DNA of 64,000 bases from JAFECT01 sp964432415 (GTDB lineage: Bacteria; Pseudomonadota; Alphaproteobacteria; Caulobacterales; Caulobacteraceae), in NCBI GenBank assembly GCA_964432415.1, contig CAYSNW010000002.1, forward strand, positions 62,001 to 126,000, given 5' to 3'. The translations under genes were made by a program, and so were the position numbers. The notes under the pieces were generated by a model. It was not told the origin of the DNA. It saw only the letters and a list, made by a program, of their open reading frames with translations, and did not search any database. Numbering within the stretch: the first letter of the stretch is position 1; every line of letters starts with the position of its first letter. Positions 7,180 through 15,473 of the stretch are shown here, in pieces.

Positions 7180-8324
7180 GTGACCCTCAAGCGCGCACTG
7201 CTGGCGGCCTCGATCGCCGCTTCCCTGGGCTTTCCCGCCGCCGCCCTCGCGGCCGGCGCCGATCCGGACAAGTCTCCCCCGCCTCCGCCGCCCCCGCATG
7301 GGCAGCACAGCGGCGGTGGTGGCGGCCAGAAGCCTCAGGGCAACGGCCAGGGCGGCGCCCAGCACGGTCAGGGCGGCCAGGGTGGCCAGCATGGTCAGGG
7401 CGGCGCCGGAGGTCAGGGCTCCGGCGGTCAGCACACGCAGGGATCGGGCGGAGGCGGCCAGGGCTCCGGCGGCCAGCACGGCCAGGGTTCGGGCGGCTCC
7501 GGCGGCCAAACGGGCCACGGCGCCTCGGGCGGCGGGGGCGCGGGCGTCCAGTCTTCCGGCGGACAGCACACCCAGAGCTCAGGCGGCCAGGGCTCAGGCG
7601 GCCAGGGCTCGGGCGGCCAGCACGGCCAGGGCAGCGGCCATCACGGCGACGGGCGCCACGACAGCGGCCAGGAACGCGGCGGCGACCGCATGGAGAGCGG
7701 TCAGGAGCGCCACGGAATCCGCGACAACGACCGTCACGACAACGACCGGCATGATCGGGACCGGCATGATCGGGACCGGGGCGAGCGCGGCCATCGCGAC
7801 CACGGCAATGACCGCAACAACTGGAACCACAGCCACAACGACAACTGGCTGGCCCGGGCGCTCTGGAGCCACGACCGCAACTGGTGGCGCCACGACCGCC
7901 GCTTCCACGGCTACAACGGCCCGCGCACCTACTTCTTCTTCGCGCCGGGCTGGGGCTATTACTCCATCCCGCACGAGTACTGGGGCNNNNNNNNNNNNNN
8001 NNNNNNNNNNNNNNNNNNNNNNNNNNNNNNNNNNNNNNNNNNNNNNNNNNNNNNNNNNNNNNNNNNNNNNNNNNNNNNNNNNNNNNCTTCTTCTTCGCGC
8101 CGGGCTGGGGCTATTACTCCATCCCGCACGAGTACTGGGGCTACGCCTGGGCGCCCGGCCAGTACCTGCCCGATTTCTTCTGGCGCTATCGGGTGAACGA
8201 CTACTATGACTACGGCCTGCCCGCCCCGCCCCCCGGCTGCGCCTGGATCTGGCTGAACGGCAACATCGCCCTCGTCGACATGTCGGACGGTTACATCATC
8301 GACATCGTCTACAACGTCTGGTGA
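7180..8324 (+). CDS. RcnB-family protein 3 with Gly/Ser/Gln-rich region, split by an artefactual gap
   Basis: GTG start at 7180 after ACGGAGAAACTGAC. Signal peptide (ALLAASIAASLGFPAAALAAG), a poly-Pro tract, then about 130 residues of GGQHGQGSGG-type low complexity, a charged DNDRHDRDRHDRD stretch, and the RcnB domain (YLPDFFWRYRVNDYYDYGL, ending IVYNVW). The sequence on each side of the 100-N gap is the same 55 bp (7932-7986 and 8087-8141). Collapsing them gives an uninterrupted 329-residue protein that aligns throughout with the paralogue at 5860. So the gene is probably intact and the gap is unreal. Function as for the other RcnB-like genes is unknown. Confidence 0.8.
7987..8086. other. 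Assembly gap (100 N) flanked by identical 55-bp ends
   Basis: 7932-7986 and 8087-8141 are identical, so two contig ends that overlap were scaffolded without merging. Confidence 0.95.
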
Positions 8325-8344
8325 GGCTGACCTGCTGACGGAAG

Positions 8345-8373
8345 AGCCCCGCCCTCACCGGCGGGGCTTTTTT
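8345..8373 (+). terminator. Rho-independent terminator of RcnB-like gene 3
   Basis: Stem GCCCCGCC / GGCGGGGC, 6-nt loop, TTTTTT, 21 bp after the stop. Same stem as the terminator of the preceding paralogue, consistent with gene duplication including the 3' flank. Confidence 0.9.
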
Positions 8374-8451
8374 CATGGGCTCTCGCGGAGTCGCTCCTCG
8401 GTTAGATTGGGGCCGCACGCCCTGCGCAAGGCAGGCGTTCCCGGAGGTCTG

Positions 8452-8970
8452 ATGACCGACACCGCAAGTCCGCGCCTCTATCGCGGCACATTAAAGTCCG
8501 AGGCCAGGATTGTGATGCCGGTTATCGCGGGCCTCGCACTGCTTCCATTGAGCTGTCCTCTCATTTCATCGGGCCATCTGACGGGCTGGGGCTACCTCGA
8601 ACTGGCTCTGGCGGCCGGCGCGCTCTTCGGGGGAATCGCATTCCTCGTCCGACGTCCGACACTGTCGGTCGGTCCATCAGGCCTCCGGCTTCAAAGCCTG
8701 CAATACAGTTGGCGCTACGCTTGGACCGACGTCCAGGCGATCGGAGAATTCCAGCGCAGCCGGGGACTCAAGGGGCCCTGCCTCGGCTTGCGTCTCCGCG
8801 CCGATGTCAAACCTCAGCATAGGCTGGGCGAAGCCGCGGGCCTGGCCATGTACGGCTACCAGGCGATCATCCCCGACATGTGGGACGCACCTTTGAACGC
8901 CATCAAGGACCAGGTCCTCACCTTTCACGAAAAGGCGGCCGGCGAATCCAATCGCATCGAGCAGACCTGA
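8452..8970 (+). CDS. Membrane protein with PH-like domain, unknown function
   Basis: 172 residues from the ATG at 8452, preceded by GGAGG at 8443-8447. Two membrane segments lie near the N terminus (IVMPVIAGLALLPLSCPLI, about 20-40, and LELALAAGALFGGIAFLV, about 48-66). The C-terminal half starts TLSVGPSGLRL and reads like a small beta-rich bacterial PH-type domain (YAWTDVQAIGEF, GLRLR). No catalytic motif seen. Base use is slightly lower in GC than its neighbours. It is followed by a 90-bp gap before the pentapeptide-repeat gene; no operon is implied. Confidence 0.6.
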   Translation: MTDTASPRLYRGTLKSEARIVMPVIAGLALLPLSCPLISSGHLTGWGYLELALAAGALFGGIAFLVRRPTLSVGPSGLRLQSLQYSWRYAWTDVQAIGEFQRSRGLKGPCLGLRLRADVKPQHRLGEAAGLAMYGYQAIIPDMWDAPLNAIKDQVLTFHEKAAGESNRIEQT

Positions 8971-9061
8971 GCCTTCCTCGACGATTCCCCAAGACCAGTG
9001 AGGTAATCGCCCCTTCAGATTTCGCTGCTACGCTTCTGATCGAAGCCGACGAAAGCAGCCC

Positions 9062-10195
9062 ATGTTCGCCTCCGCCCTCAAGGATTCCCGTCGGCCCCTC
9101 AGCCAGGCCGAACTCGAACGGTTTCTCGAAGCTCACGCTCTCTACACCCGGGCCGAGCCCGGCGGCGTGCGGGCCGCGCTGAAGTTCGCCCAGCTCTCGG
9201 GACGCGACCTGTCGGGCCGCCTCCTGGACCGCGCGGACTTCACCGCCGCCTGCCTGATCGAGGCGCGTTTCGTCCAGGCCAGCCTGGAGGACGCCTGCTT
9301 CAACGGCGCCGACCTCGGCCAGGCCGATCTGCGCGGCGCCCAGTGCCGGCGCACCGACTTCCGCGGCGCGGCGCTTCGCGGCGCCAACCTCGGCTACGCC
9401 ACCCTGGACGAGGCGGACCTGCGCAACGCCCGGGTCGCCGGCCGTCCCGCCCTCTCCGGCTTCCAGGCCGCGGTCTTCGCCGGCGGCCGCTTCGATCGCG
9501 CCGAGATGGACGACCTTGAGGCCGAGCGCGCCGACTTCAGCAGCTGCTCCATGCGCAACGCCCGGCTCAACGGGGCCAATCTGAAGGGCGCCGTGTTCAA
9601 GGGCGCCATCCTGAACGGCGCGGAGTTCAAGGGCGCGATCCTGAAGGACGCCGACCTCGAGGGCGCGGTCCTGACCGGCGTCGACATGGCCGAGCTGAAG
9701 CTGCCCGCCTCGGCCCTGGCCGGCGCCATCCTCGATCCCGACGCCCGCGCGCTCGCCCGGGTGGATGAGTTCCTGGAGCGCATCGACGCCTCCGAGACCT
9801 GGGTCCGCTCCGACGGCGCCCGGGGCAAGCCCGCGATGTTCGACGGCTGCGACCTGCGGGTCCTGGCGGGTTACATGTTCGGGCGCGCGCTCACTGCGCT
9901 CAGCGCCAAGGGCGCGCGCGCCGTGGGCGTCGACTTCTCCGGCTGCCAGCTTCAGGGCGCGATCTTCGACGGCGCCGATCTGCGCGAGGCCGACTTCACC
10001 GGCGCGGACCTGCGCGGGGCCTCCTTCAAGGGCGCCAACCTGGGTTTCGCGGTCTTCAAGCGCGCGAGCCTGCTGCCGCTGGCGCTCACCGGCGGCCAGG
10101 TCCGCCCGGTCAGCTTCGCCCTGGCCAACCTCGCCGGCGCGGTGTTCGATGACGCGGCCCTGGGCGGCCGCGAGGCCGTAGCCGAGGTGGCGTAA
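9062..10195 (+). CDS. Pentapeptide-repeat protein
   Basis: 377 residues. From about residue 40 the protein is a run of A(D/N)Lxx pentapeptides: DLSGRLLDRADF, FNGADLGQADLRGAQ, LNGANLKGAVFKGAILNGAEF, then after a non-repeat spacer (about 220-260) a second run (FDGADLREADFTGADLRGA). These fold as a right-handed quadrilateral beta-helix. Some members mimic DNA and bind gyrase (Qnr, MfpA), but most, including this one, have no known target. Two separate helices with a linker are unusual compared with Qnr (about 218 residues). No signal peptide, so cytoplasmic. Confidence 0.85.
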   Translation: MFASALKDSRRPLSQAELERFLEAHALYTRAEPGGVRAALKFAQLSGRDLSGRLLDRADFTAACLIEARFVQASLEDACFNGADLGQADLRGAQCRRTDFRGAALRGANLGYATLDEADLRNARVAGRPALSGFQAAVFAGGRFDRAEMDDLEAERADFSSCSMRNARLNGANLKGAVFKGAILNGAEFKGAILKDADLEGAVLTGVDMAELKLPASALAGAILDPDARALARVDEFLERIDASETWVRSDGARGKPAMFDGCDLRVLAGYMFGRALTALSAKGARAVGVDFSGCQLQGAIFDGADLREADFTGADLRGASFKGANLGFAVFKRASLLPLALTGGQVRPVSFALANLAGAVFDDAALGGREAVAEVA

Positions 10196-10223
10196 CTCGC
10201 CGTCAGGCGAGAAGAAGAATTTC

Positions 10224-10316
10224 ACCACCAAGCACACCAAGGACACCAAGAGGTCGGCGCGAACTCGCGATCCGTCCTTGGTGTCTCTTCTTGGTGTCCT
10301 TGGTGTGCTTGGTGGT
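10224..10316. repeat. Perfect 27-bp inverted repeat with internal direct repeats
   Basis: 10224-10250 (ACCACCAAGCACACCAAGGA...) is the exact reverse complement of 10290-10316. The 39-bp loop holds another copy of the CTTGGTGTC unit. It lies between the convergent pentapeptide and gatB genes, so it may act as a bidirectional transcription end. CACCAAG-type repeats of this form are dispersed in many bacterial genomes. Confidence 0.75.
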
Positions 10317-10363
10317 CCAACTCTTTGAACGAAAGCCGCTTCGCGGCCCTAGCCGGGGAATCC

Positions 10364-11833
10364 CTAGACCCCCAGCTTCGCCTTCAGGATCTCGTTGACC
10401 GCCGCCGGATTGGCCTTGCCGCCGGTGGCCTTCATCACCTGGCCGACGAACCAGCCGAGCGCCTGCGGCTTGTCCTTCACCGCCTCCACCTTGTCGGGGT
10501 TGGCGGCCATGATCTCGTCGATGGCCTTTTCGATCGCGCCGGTGTCGGTGACCTGCACCAGACCGTGCTTCTCCACCACCTGTTTTGGCGAGCCCTCGCC
10601 CGCCCACATGCGGTCGAAGACCTCCTTGGCGATCTTGGACGAGATGGTGCCGTCGGTGATCAGGCCCACCAGCTCGTTGATGGCTTCCGGCGAAATCGGG
10701 CTGTCGGCGATGTCGTGGCCGTCGCGGGCCAGGCCGGCCAGCAGCGCGTTGACCGTCCAGTTGGCCGCGAGCTTGGCGTCCACGCCCCTGGCCGCCTTCT
10801 CGTAGAAGTCCGCGCGCGCCTGCTCGGCGATCAGCACGCCGGCGTCGTAGGGCGACAGGCCGTACTGCGAGATGAAGCGCTTTCTCTTGTCGTCCGGCAG
10901 CTCCGGCAACGAGCGGCGGATGTCCTCGATCCAGGCCTCCTCGATCACCAGCGGCAGCAGGTCGGGATCGGGGAAATAGCGGTAGTCGTGCGCCTCTTCC
11001 TTCGACCGCATCGAGCGGGTCTCGCCCTTCACCGGATCGAACAGGCGGGTCTCCTGGGTGATCGAGCCCCCGTCCTCGAGGATCTCAATTTGCCGGCGCG
11101 CCTCGTACTCGATCGCCTGCTGCATGAAGCGGAACGAGTTGACGTTCTTGATCTCGCAGCGCGTGCCGTACTCGGCCCCGACCTTGCGCACCGAGACGTT
11201 GACGTCGGCGCGCATGTTGCCCTTCTCCATGTCGCCGTCGCAGGTGCCCAGATAGATCAGGATGGTGCGGACCTTCTTGAAATAGGCCACCGCCTCGTCC
11301 GAACAGCGGATGTCGGGGCGCGAGACGATCTCCATCAGCGCCGTGCCGGCCCGATTCAGGTCGACGTAGCTCTCGGCCGGCGACAGGTCGTGGATCAGCT
11401 TGCCCGCGTCCTGTTCCAGGTGCAGGCGCTCGATGCCGACGTTGAAGGTAGAGCCGTCCTCGCGCTCGACCTCGACCACGCCTTCGCCCACCACCGGCTG
11501 GTCGAACTGGCTGATCTGATAGCCCTGGGGCAGGTCGGGGTAGAAGTAGTTCTTCCGCGCGAAGCGGCTCCTGCGGTTGATCACCGCGCGCAGGCCCAGG
11601 CCCGTCTTCACCGCCTGCTCGACGCAGAATTTGTTCAGCACCGGCAGCATGCCCGGCATGGCCGCGTCCACGAGGCTCACCTGCTCGTTCGGCCCCGCGC
11701 CGAAGCCGACCGCCGCGCCGGAGAACAGCTTGGACTTCGACGCCACCTGGGCGTGGATCTCCAGGCCGCAGACGATCTCCCAGGGACCGGTGCGGCCCTG
11801 GATCAGCTTGGAATTGACGGTATCGGTGGTCAT
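10364..11833 (-). CDS. gatB: Asp-tRNA(Asn)/Glu-tRNA(Gln) amidotransferase subunit B
   Basis: 489 residues from the ATG at 11833 (MTTDTVNSKLIQGRTGPWEIV); an ATG 30 bp upstream is possible but adds residues outside the family. GatB binds mischarged Glu-tRNA(Gln) or Asp-tRNA(Asn) and phosphorylates the side chain before amidation with ammonia from GatA. The family core is complete: GLEIHAQV, the kinase-domain FARKNYFYPDLPQGYQISQF and RLHLEQDAGKLIHD, the TALMEIVSRPD motif, and the C-terminal helical/YqeY tail (about 345-489; PDKVEAVKDKPQALGWFVGQV). It is separated from gatA-gatC by an FKBP gene and repeats, not in one operon with them. Confidence 0.97.
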   Translation of the reverse strand: MTTDTVNSKLIQGRTGPWEIVCGLEIHAQVASKSKLFSGAAVGFGAGPNEQVSLVDAAMPGMLPVLNKFCVEQAVKTGLGLRAVINRRSRFARKNYFYPDLPQGYQISQFDQPVVGEGVVEVEREDGSTFNVGIERLHLEQDAGKLIHDLSPAESYVDLNRAGTALMEIVSRPDIRCSDEAVAYFKKVRTILIYLGTCDGDMEKGNMRADVNVSVRKVGAEYGTRCEIKNVNSFRFMQQAIEYEARRQIEILEDGGSITQETRLFDPVKGETRSMRSKEEAHDYRYFPDPDLLPLVIEEAWIEDIRRSLPELPDDKRKRFISQYGLSPYDAGVLIAEQARADFYEKAARGVDAKLAANWTVNALLAGLARDGHDIADSPISPEAINELVGLITDGTISSKIAKEVFDRMWAGEGSPKQVVEKHGLVQVTDTGAIEKAIDEIMAANPDKVEAVKDKPQALGWFVGQVMKATGGKANPAAVNEILKAKLGV

Positions 11834-11959
11834 GACGGGCCTTGGGAGGAGAGACACCCGCATCTATGGCCCGAAAGCCGCCATGTCCATAAGGCGAAGG
11901 CGTTGCGGGCGGCTGCCGTTCTGCTACCTCTTCGCCCGACCCAGTTTTCGGAGCCGCCG

Positions 11960-12451
11960 ATGTCCGCCTTCCGCCGCCTCGCCCTTCCCGTCCTCGCCGC
12001 CGCCCTGCTGGGCGCCGCCGGCGCCGCCTCCGCCGCCGACGCGCCGCGTCCCGACCACAAGTTCATGGCCGACCACGCGAAGACGAAGAACGTCGTCGTC
12101 CTGCCGGGCATCCAATACCAGGTGCTGAAATCCGGCCCCGCCGACGGCGCCCACCCCACCCGCCGCGATGACGTGACGGTCAAGTACGCCGGCAGCTTCA
12201 CCGACGGAAAGCCGTTCGACAGCTCCGACAACGCGCCGGGCGGGACCGTCACCTTCCCGCTCGGCCAGCTGATCCCCGGCTGGGTCGCCGGCATCCAGCT
12301 GATGCGCCCGGGCGACGTCTGGATGTTCTGGATCCCGTCCGAACTCGCATACGGCGAAAAGGGCATCGGCCCGATTCCGCCCAACAGTGTGCTGGTGTTC
12401 AAGGTTGAGCTGGTTTCCTTCGCGCCGCACGTCGAGGCGAAGAAGCCCTGA
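11960..12451 (+). CDS. Secreted FKBP-type peptidyl-prolyl isomerase
   Basis: 163 residues with a Sec signal (LALPVLAAALLGAAGAASA, to about residue 26). The FKBP domain runs from about 48 to the end: GIQYQVLKSG, DDVTVKYAGSFTDGKPFDSS, FPLGQLIPGWVAGIQLMRPG, then LAYGEKGIGPIPPNSVLVFKVEL. These are the active-site elements of the Mip/FkpA family (YxG, FD, VIPGW, AYG, IPPN). A helical dimerisation domain, as in Mip, is absent apart from a short linker. Probable periplasmic proline isomerase/chaperone. Divergent from gatB with 126 bp between starts. Confidence 0.92.
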   Translation: MSAFRRLALPVLAAALLGAAGAASAADAPRPDHKFMADHAKTKNVVVLPGIQYQVLKSGPADGAHPTRRDDVTVKYAGSFTDGKPFDSSDNAPGGTVTFPLGQLIPGWVAGIQLMRPGDVWMFWIPSELAYGEKGIGPIPPNSVLVFKVELVSFAPHVEAKKP

Positions 12452-12479
12452 CGCCCACGCCCCTGAAGCCCACGCCCGT

Positions 12480-12518
12480 GTCCCCCCGCGAGCGGGGGGA
12501 CCGGTCGCGCAAGCGACC
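12480..12518. repeat. REP-like palindrome, copy A
   Basis: TCCCCCCGC GA GCGGGGGGA (12481-12500) followed by a second hairpin GGTCGC GCAA GCGACC (12503-12518). The sequence that follows (GTGTATCTGGGCG) reappears inverted beside copy B. Confidence 0.7.
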
Positions 12519-12626
12519 AGGAGGGCAAGTGTATCTGGGCGCCGCGCGGGGTGATTTCGTTTGTCAGGATAGGGCGCCGACGCGCGCGAAACCTTCAGAC
12601 ACGACGCCTTCCAGCGAAGCGCCCAG

Positions 12627-12992
12627 CTACACGGGCCCCCCTCTGCCCGCTTCGCGGTCTGTCTCCCCCCGCTCGCGGGGGGAGATCGGCAGTGTCGCGT
12701 CCGGCTCCGCCGGCTCTACAACCGCCTCACCCTGCGCCTCCTCTTCGCGCGCCTGCGCCTCAACCGCTTCCGTCTCCGCCGCGGCCCGCGCCTTGAGCTG
12801 TATGCGCAGGCGCCAGGCGCAAACGATCGAGAGCAGGACGCAGGACACGCCCGAGAACCACAGTTCCGGCAGCGGACCGACGCGCTGCGCCAGCACGAAG
12901 ATGGCCACGATACCGGCCAGCAGCAGCGGCACCGCCACCGCATAGATGACGACGAAGATCGTGCTCAGAACCCGCGAGGTCGTCCTCACCAC
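12627..12992 (-). CDS. Small two-helix membrane protein with a repeat-derived tail
   Basis: 121 residues, GTG at 12992 overlapping the gatA stop codon, so probably translated by coupling with gatA. Two hydrophobic segments (VLSTIFVVIYAVAVPLLLAG and LWFSGVSCVLLSIVCAWRL) suggest a small inner-membrane protein, followed by an Ala/Glu-rich coil (RAAAETEAVEAQAREEEAQ). The last 21 residues and the stop codon are encoded by the REP-like palindrome copy B, so the original C terminus was probably replaced. No family recognised. Confidence 0.45.
   Translation of the reverse strand: MVRTTSRVLSTIFVVIYAVAVPLLLAGIVAIFVLAQRVGPLPELWFSGVSCVLLSIVCAWRLRIQLKARAAAETEAVEAQAREEEAQGEAVVEPAEPDATLPISPRERGETDREAGRGGPV
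12651..12684. repeat. REP-like palindrome, copy B (inverted relative to copy A)
   Basis: CTCCCCCCGC TC GCGGGGGGAG (12663-12684) next to the hairpin CCGC TTC GCGG. Together with the GTGTAGCTGGGCG stretch at 12618-12634 (minus strand) it mirrors copy A, giving an inverted pair about 67 bp each. Confidence 0.65.
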
Positions 12993-14464
12993 CAGCGCTC
13001 CGCCTTGCCGCGGAAGCCTGCCGCCTGCTCCAGCGCGCCCGCCAGCTTGAACAGCGTGCCCTCGTCCAGCGCCTTGCCCACCAGCTGAAGACCCAGCGGC
13101 AAGCCATTGGAATCCAGCCCGGCCGGCACGCTGATGCCCGGCAGGCCGGCCAGGTTTGCGGGCACGGTGAAGACGTCGTTCAGGTACATAGTCACCGGAT
13201 CGACCCGCTTGTCGCCAAGCGCGAAGGCCGCCGACGGGGTGGACGGGGTCAGGATGGCGTCGACCTTGCCCCAGATGTTGTCGAAGTCCTCGGCGATGCG
13301 CCGGCGCACCTTCAGCGCCCGCACATAGTAGGCGTCGTAGTAACCGGCCGAGAGCACATAGGTGCCGATCAGGATGCGCCGCTTGACCTCGTTGCCGAAG
13401 CCCTCCGCGCGCGACTGTTCGTACAGATCGGTGAGCGAGCGGGTGTTCTGGGCCCGGTGGCCGTAGCGCATGCCGTCGTAGCGGGCGAGGTTGGAGGACG
13501 CCTCCGCCGGCGCCACGATGTAGTAGCAGGGCAGCGCGTATTTGGTGTGCGGCAGCGACACGTCGACGATCTCGCAGCCGGCGTCGCGCATCCACTGGAT
13601 GCCCTGCTGCCACAGGGCCTCGATCTCGGCCGGCATGCCGTCGACGCGGTATTCCTTGGGCACCCCGATGCGCAGGCCCTTCACCGACTGGCCGACCATC
13701 GCGCCGTAGTCGGGGATGGCCACGTCCAGGCTGGTGGAGTCCTTCGGGTCGTGCCCCGCCATGGAGCGGAGCAGGATGGCGCTATCCTTCACCGTCTTGG
13801 CGATCGGCCCGGCCTGGTCCAGGGACGAGGCGAAGGCCACGATGCCCCAGCGCGAGCACAGGCCGTAGGTCGGCTTGATCCCGACGGTGCCGGTAAACGC
13901 CGCCGGCTGGCGGATCGATCCGCCGGTGTCCGATGCGGTGGCGCCCAGGCAGAGGTCGGCCGCGACCGCGCTGGCCGAGCCGCCGGACGAGCCGCCCGGG
14001 GTCAGCTCGGCGTTGGACGCCTTCGAGCGCCACGGATTGACCACCGGCCCCCAGGCCGAGGTCTCGTTCGACGACCCCATGGCGAACTCGTCCATGTTCA
14101 GCTTGCCCAGCATCACCGCCCCGTCGCGCCAGAGGTGGCTGGTGACGGTGGACTCGTACTGCGGGACGAAGTTGCCCAGGATCCTTGAGCCCCCGGTAGT
14201 GCGGAACCCCTGGGTGCAGAACAGGTCCTTGATGCCGAGCGGGGCGCCCTCCAGCGGCCCGCCCTCGCCCTTCGCCAGCTTCGCGTCGGAGGCCCGCGCC
14301 ATGGTCAGCGCGTGCTCGGTGGTGGGCAGCACATAGGCGTTCAGCTTCGGGTTGGCCTTCTCGATCGCGTCGATGAAGGAGCGGGTCAGCTCCTCCGACG
14401 AGAACTTCTTGCCCTTCAGGCCGTCCAGGGCGTCCGAAAGGGTCAGGGTGTTGAGCGCGCTCAT
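12986..14464 (-). CDS. gatA: Asp-tRNA(Asn)/Glu-tRNA(Gln) amidotransferase subunit A
   Basis: 492 residues, normal for the family. GatA is the glutaminase/amidase that releases ammonia for GatB. The Ser-cisSer-Lys triad is visible: Lys in GIKDLF (about 75), the Gly/Ser-rich signature PGGSSGGSASAVAADL (about 150-165) and SDTGGSIRQPAAF (about 175). C-terminal AS-fold elements VDAILTPSTPSAAF and the AGLPGISVPAGLDSNGLPLG segment are intact. The start ATG overlaps the gatC stop as ATGA, so gatC-gatA form an operon, and a small membrane gene overlaps its 3' end. Confidence 0.97.
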   Translation of the reverse strand: MSALNTLTLSDALDGLKGKKFSSEELTRSFIDAIEKANPKLNAYVLPTTEHALTMARASDAKLAKGEGGPLEGAPLGIKDLFCTQGFRTTGGSRILGNFVPQYESTVTSHLWRDGAVMLGKLNMDEFAMGSSNETSAWGPVVNPWRSKASNAELTPGGSSGGSASAVAADLCLGATASDTGGSIRQPAAFTGTVGIKPTYGLCSRWGIVAFASSLDQAGPIAKTVKDSAILLRSMAGHDPKDSTSLDVAIPDYGAMVGQSVKGLRIGVPKEYRVDGMPAEIEALWQQGIQWMRDAGCEIVDVSLPHTKYALPCYYIVAPAEASSNLARYDGMRYGHRAQNTRSLTDLYEQSRAEGFGNEVKRRILIGTYVLSAGYYDAYYVRALKVRRRIAEDFDNIWGKVDAILTPSTPSAAFALGDKRVDPVTMYLNDVFTVPANLAGLPGISVPAGLDSNGLPLGLQLVGKALDEGTLFKLAGALEQAAGFRGKAERWW

Positions 14465-14748
14465 TCCACCACCTTCGGGACCACGAAGAAGCCGTCGGCC
14501 GACTTGGGCGCATTAGCCAGGATTCGCTCGGGGTCGCCCCCGTCAGTGACCACGTCGGCGCGCAGCGGCTGGGCCGCCTCCACCGCAGTGGACATCGGCT
14601 CCACGCCGGTCACGTCCACCTCGTTCAGCTGCTCGATCCAGGCGAGGATGCCGTTGAGTTCGTGGACGATCGCCTCCAGCCGGTCTTCCGGCTCGGCGAT
14701 GCGGGCGAGATGCGCGACCCTGCGGACGGTCGCGACGTCGACGGCCAT
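14461..14748 (-). CDS. gatC: Asp-tRNA(Asn)/Glu-tRNA(Gln) amidotransferase subunit C
   Basis: 95 residues, the usual GatC length, starting MAVDVATVRRVAHLARI. GatC wraps around GatA and GatB and stabilises the complex. Family landmarks are VxxVAxLARI near the N terminus, the ILAWIEQLNEVDVTGVEPM stretch in the middle, and the C-terminal motif DGFFVVPKVVE. The frame is open upstream to 14880, but that part overlaps the divergent ruvX start region and shows no similarity. Stop overlaps the gatA start by 4 nt. Confidence 0.95.
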   Translation of the reverse strand: MAVDVATVRRVAHLARIAEPEDRLEAIVHELNGILAWIEQLNEVDVTGVEPMSTAVEAAQPLRADVVTDGGDPERILANAPKSADGFFVVPKVVE

Positions 14749-14834
14749 GGGCCATGCTCCTGTTGCGTTGCGGCATGGGTTAGCGGGACCCGAGCGCGTT
14801 TGACAAGCGGTCTCTGTGGCCGCAAAGCGCGGCC

Positions 14835-15305
14835 GTGCCCATTTGCGACATCCTCGACCTGCCCGCGGCCTGTCCGCCACACACGCCCTTCGTCGGTCTC
14901 GACCTCGGTGAAAAGACCATTGGGGTGGCGGTTTCCGATCCCATGCGCGTGATCGCCAGCCCGCTGGAACTGATCCGCAAGACGAAGTTCACCGACGATG
15001 CGGCGGCGCTTTTCAAGCTGATGCGGAGCCGCGGCGCGACGGGCATCGTCATCGGCCTGCCGGTGAACATGGACGGGAGCGAGGGCCCCCGCTGCCAGTC
15101 CGTGCGCGCCTTCGCCCGCAACCTGCTGCGCCTGGACGACAGCCTGCCCATCGCCTTCTGGGACGAGCGCCTGTCCTCGGCCGCGGTCAACCGCATGCTG
15201 ATCGATGAAGCCGACATGACCCGCGGCAAGCGCGCCGAGGTCGTGGACCGGGCGGCCGCGGGCTACATCCTGCAGGGCGCTTTGGACCGGTTGGGGTGGG
15301 GATGA
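14835..15305 (+). CDS. ruvX: RuvX/YqgF-family putative Holliday-junction resolvase
   Basis: 156 residues from a GTG at 14835. RNase H-like fold: FVGLDLGEKTIGVAVSDP with the first catalytic Asp, the IVIGLPVNMDGSEGP motif, the FWDERLSSAAVNRML segment with Asp-Glu, and a C-terminal DRAAAGYILQGALD with the last Asp. YqgF/RuvX is essential in E. coli and is tied to 16S rRNA 5' maturation as well as to putative junction resolution. Divergent from gatC with about 85 bp between the starts, a common alphaproteobacterial arrangement. Confidence 0.93.
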   Translation: MPICDILDLPAACPPHTPFVGLDLGEKTIGVAVSDPMRVIASPLELIRKTKFTDDAAALFKLMRSRGATGIVIGLPVNMDGSEGPRCQSVRAFARNLLRLDDSLPIAFWDERLSSAAVNRMLIDEADMTRGKRAEVVDRAAAGYILQGALDRLGWG

Positions 15306-15318
15306 ATTTCAATGTCTC

Positions 15319-15373
15319 GACTCTTCCCGGCGAAAGCCGGGACCCAGCAATCCCCGGCGAAGGCCGGGGTCCA
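15319..15373 (+). repeat. REP-like element, forward copy (family R)
   Basis: Consists of hairpin CCCGGCGAAAGCCGGG, the spacer ACCCAGCAAT, and hairpin CCCCGGCGAAGGCCGGGG. The same family occurs at 27533 and, inverted, at 27969 and across the transposon site at 15391/18206. Confidence 0.85.
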
Positions 15374-15390
15374 TCAAAGGTGCATCTTTC

Positions 15391-15408
15391 CTGGACCCCG
15401 ATAGTCAT
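15391..15408 (-). repeat. REP-like element (family R), left piece, interrupted by the transposon, ending in the 8-bp target duplication
   Basis: CTGGACCCCG then ATAGTCAT. Its continuation is at 18161. Joined, the pieces give the hairpin CCCCGAT AGTC ATCGGGG, so the insertion is in the hairpin loop. Confidence 0.85.
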
Positions 15409-15433
15409 GGGATTGTTATACTTTGCGTACCCA
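15409..15433 (+). repeat. Left terminal inverted repeat of the IS1595-family transposon
   Basis: 25 bp beginning GGGATTGTTATACTT and ending GCGTACCCA; directly preceded by ATAGTCAT (15401-15408). Confidence 0.92.
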
Positions 15434-15473
15434 ACGACTCTCTGTAAACGGGAAGGGTGAGGTGGCTGCCGGG

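Noticed and set aside
10325..12451. Long plus-strand frame including the FKBP gene
   Set aside because: Only the part from the ATG at 11960 has a signal peptide and FKBP motifs; the part before is antisense to gatB.
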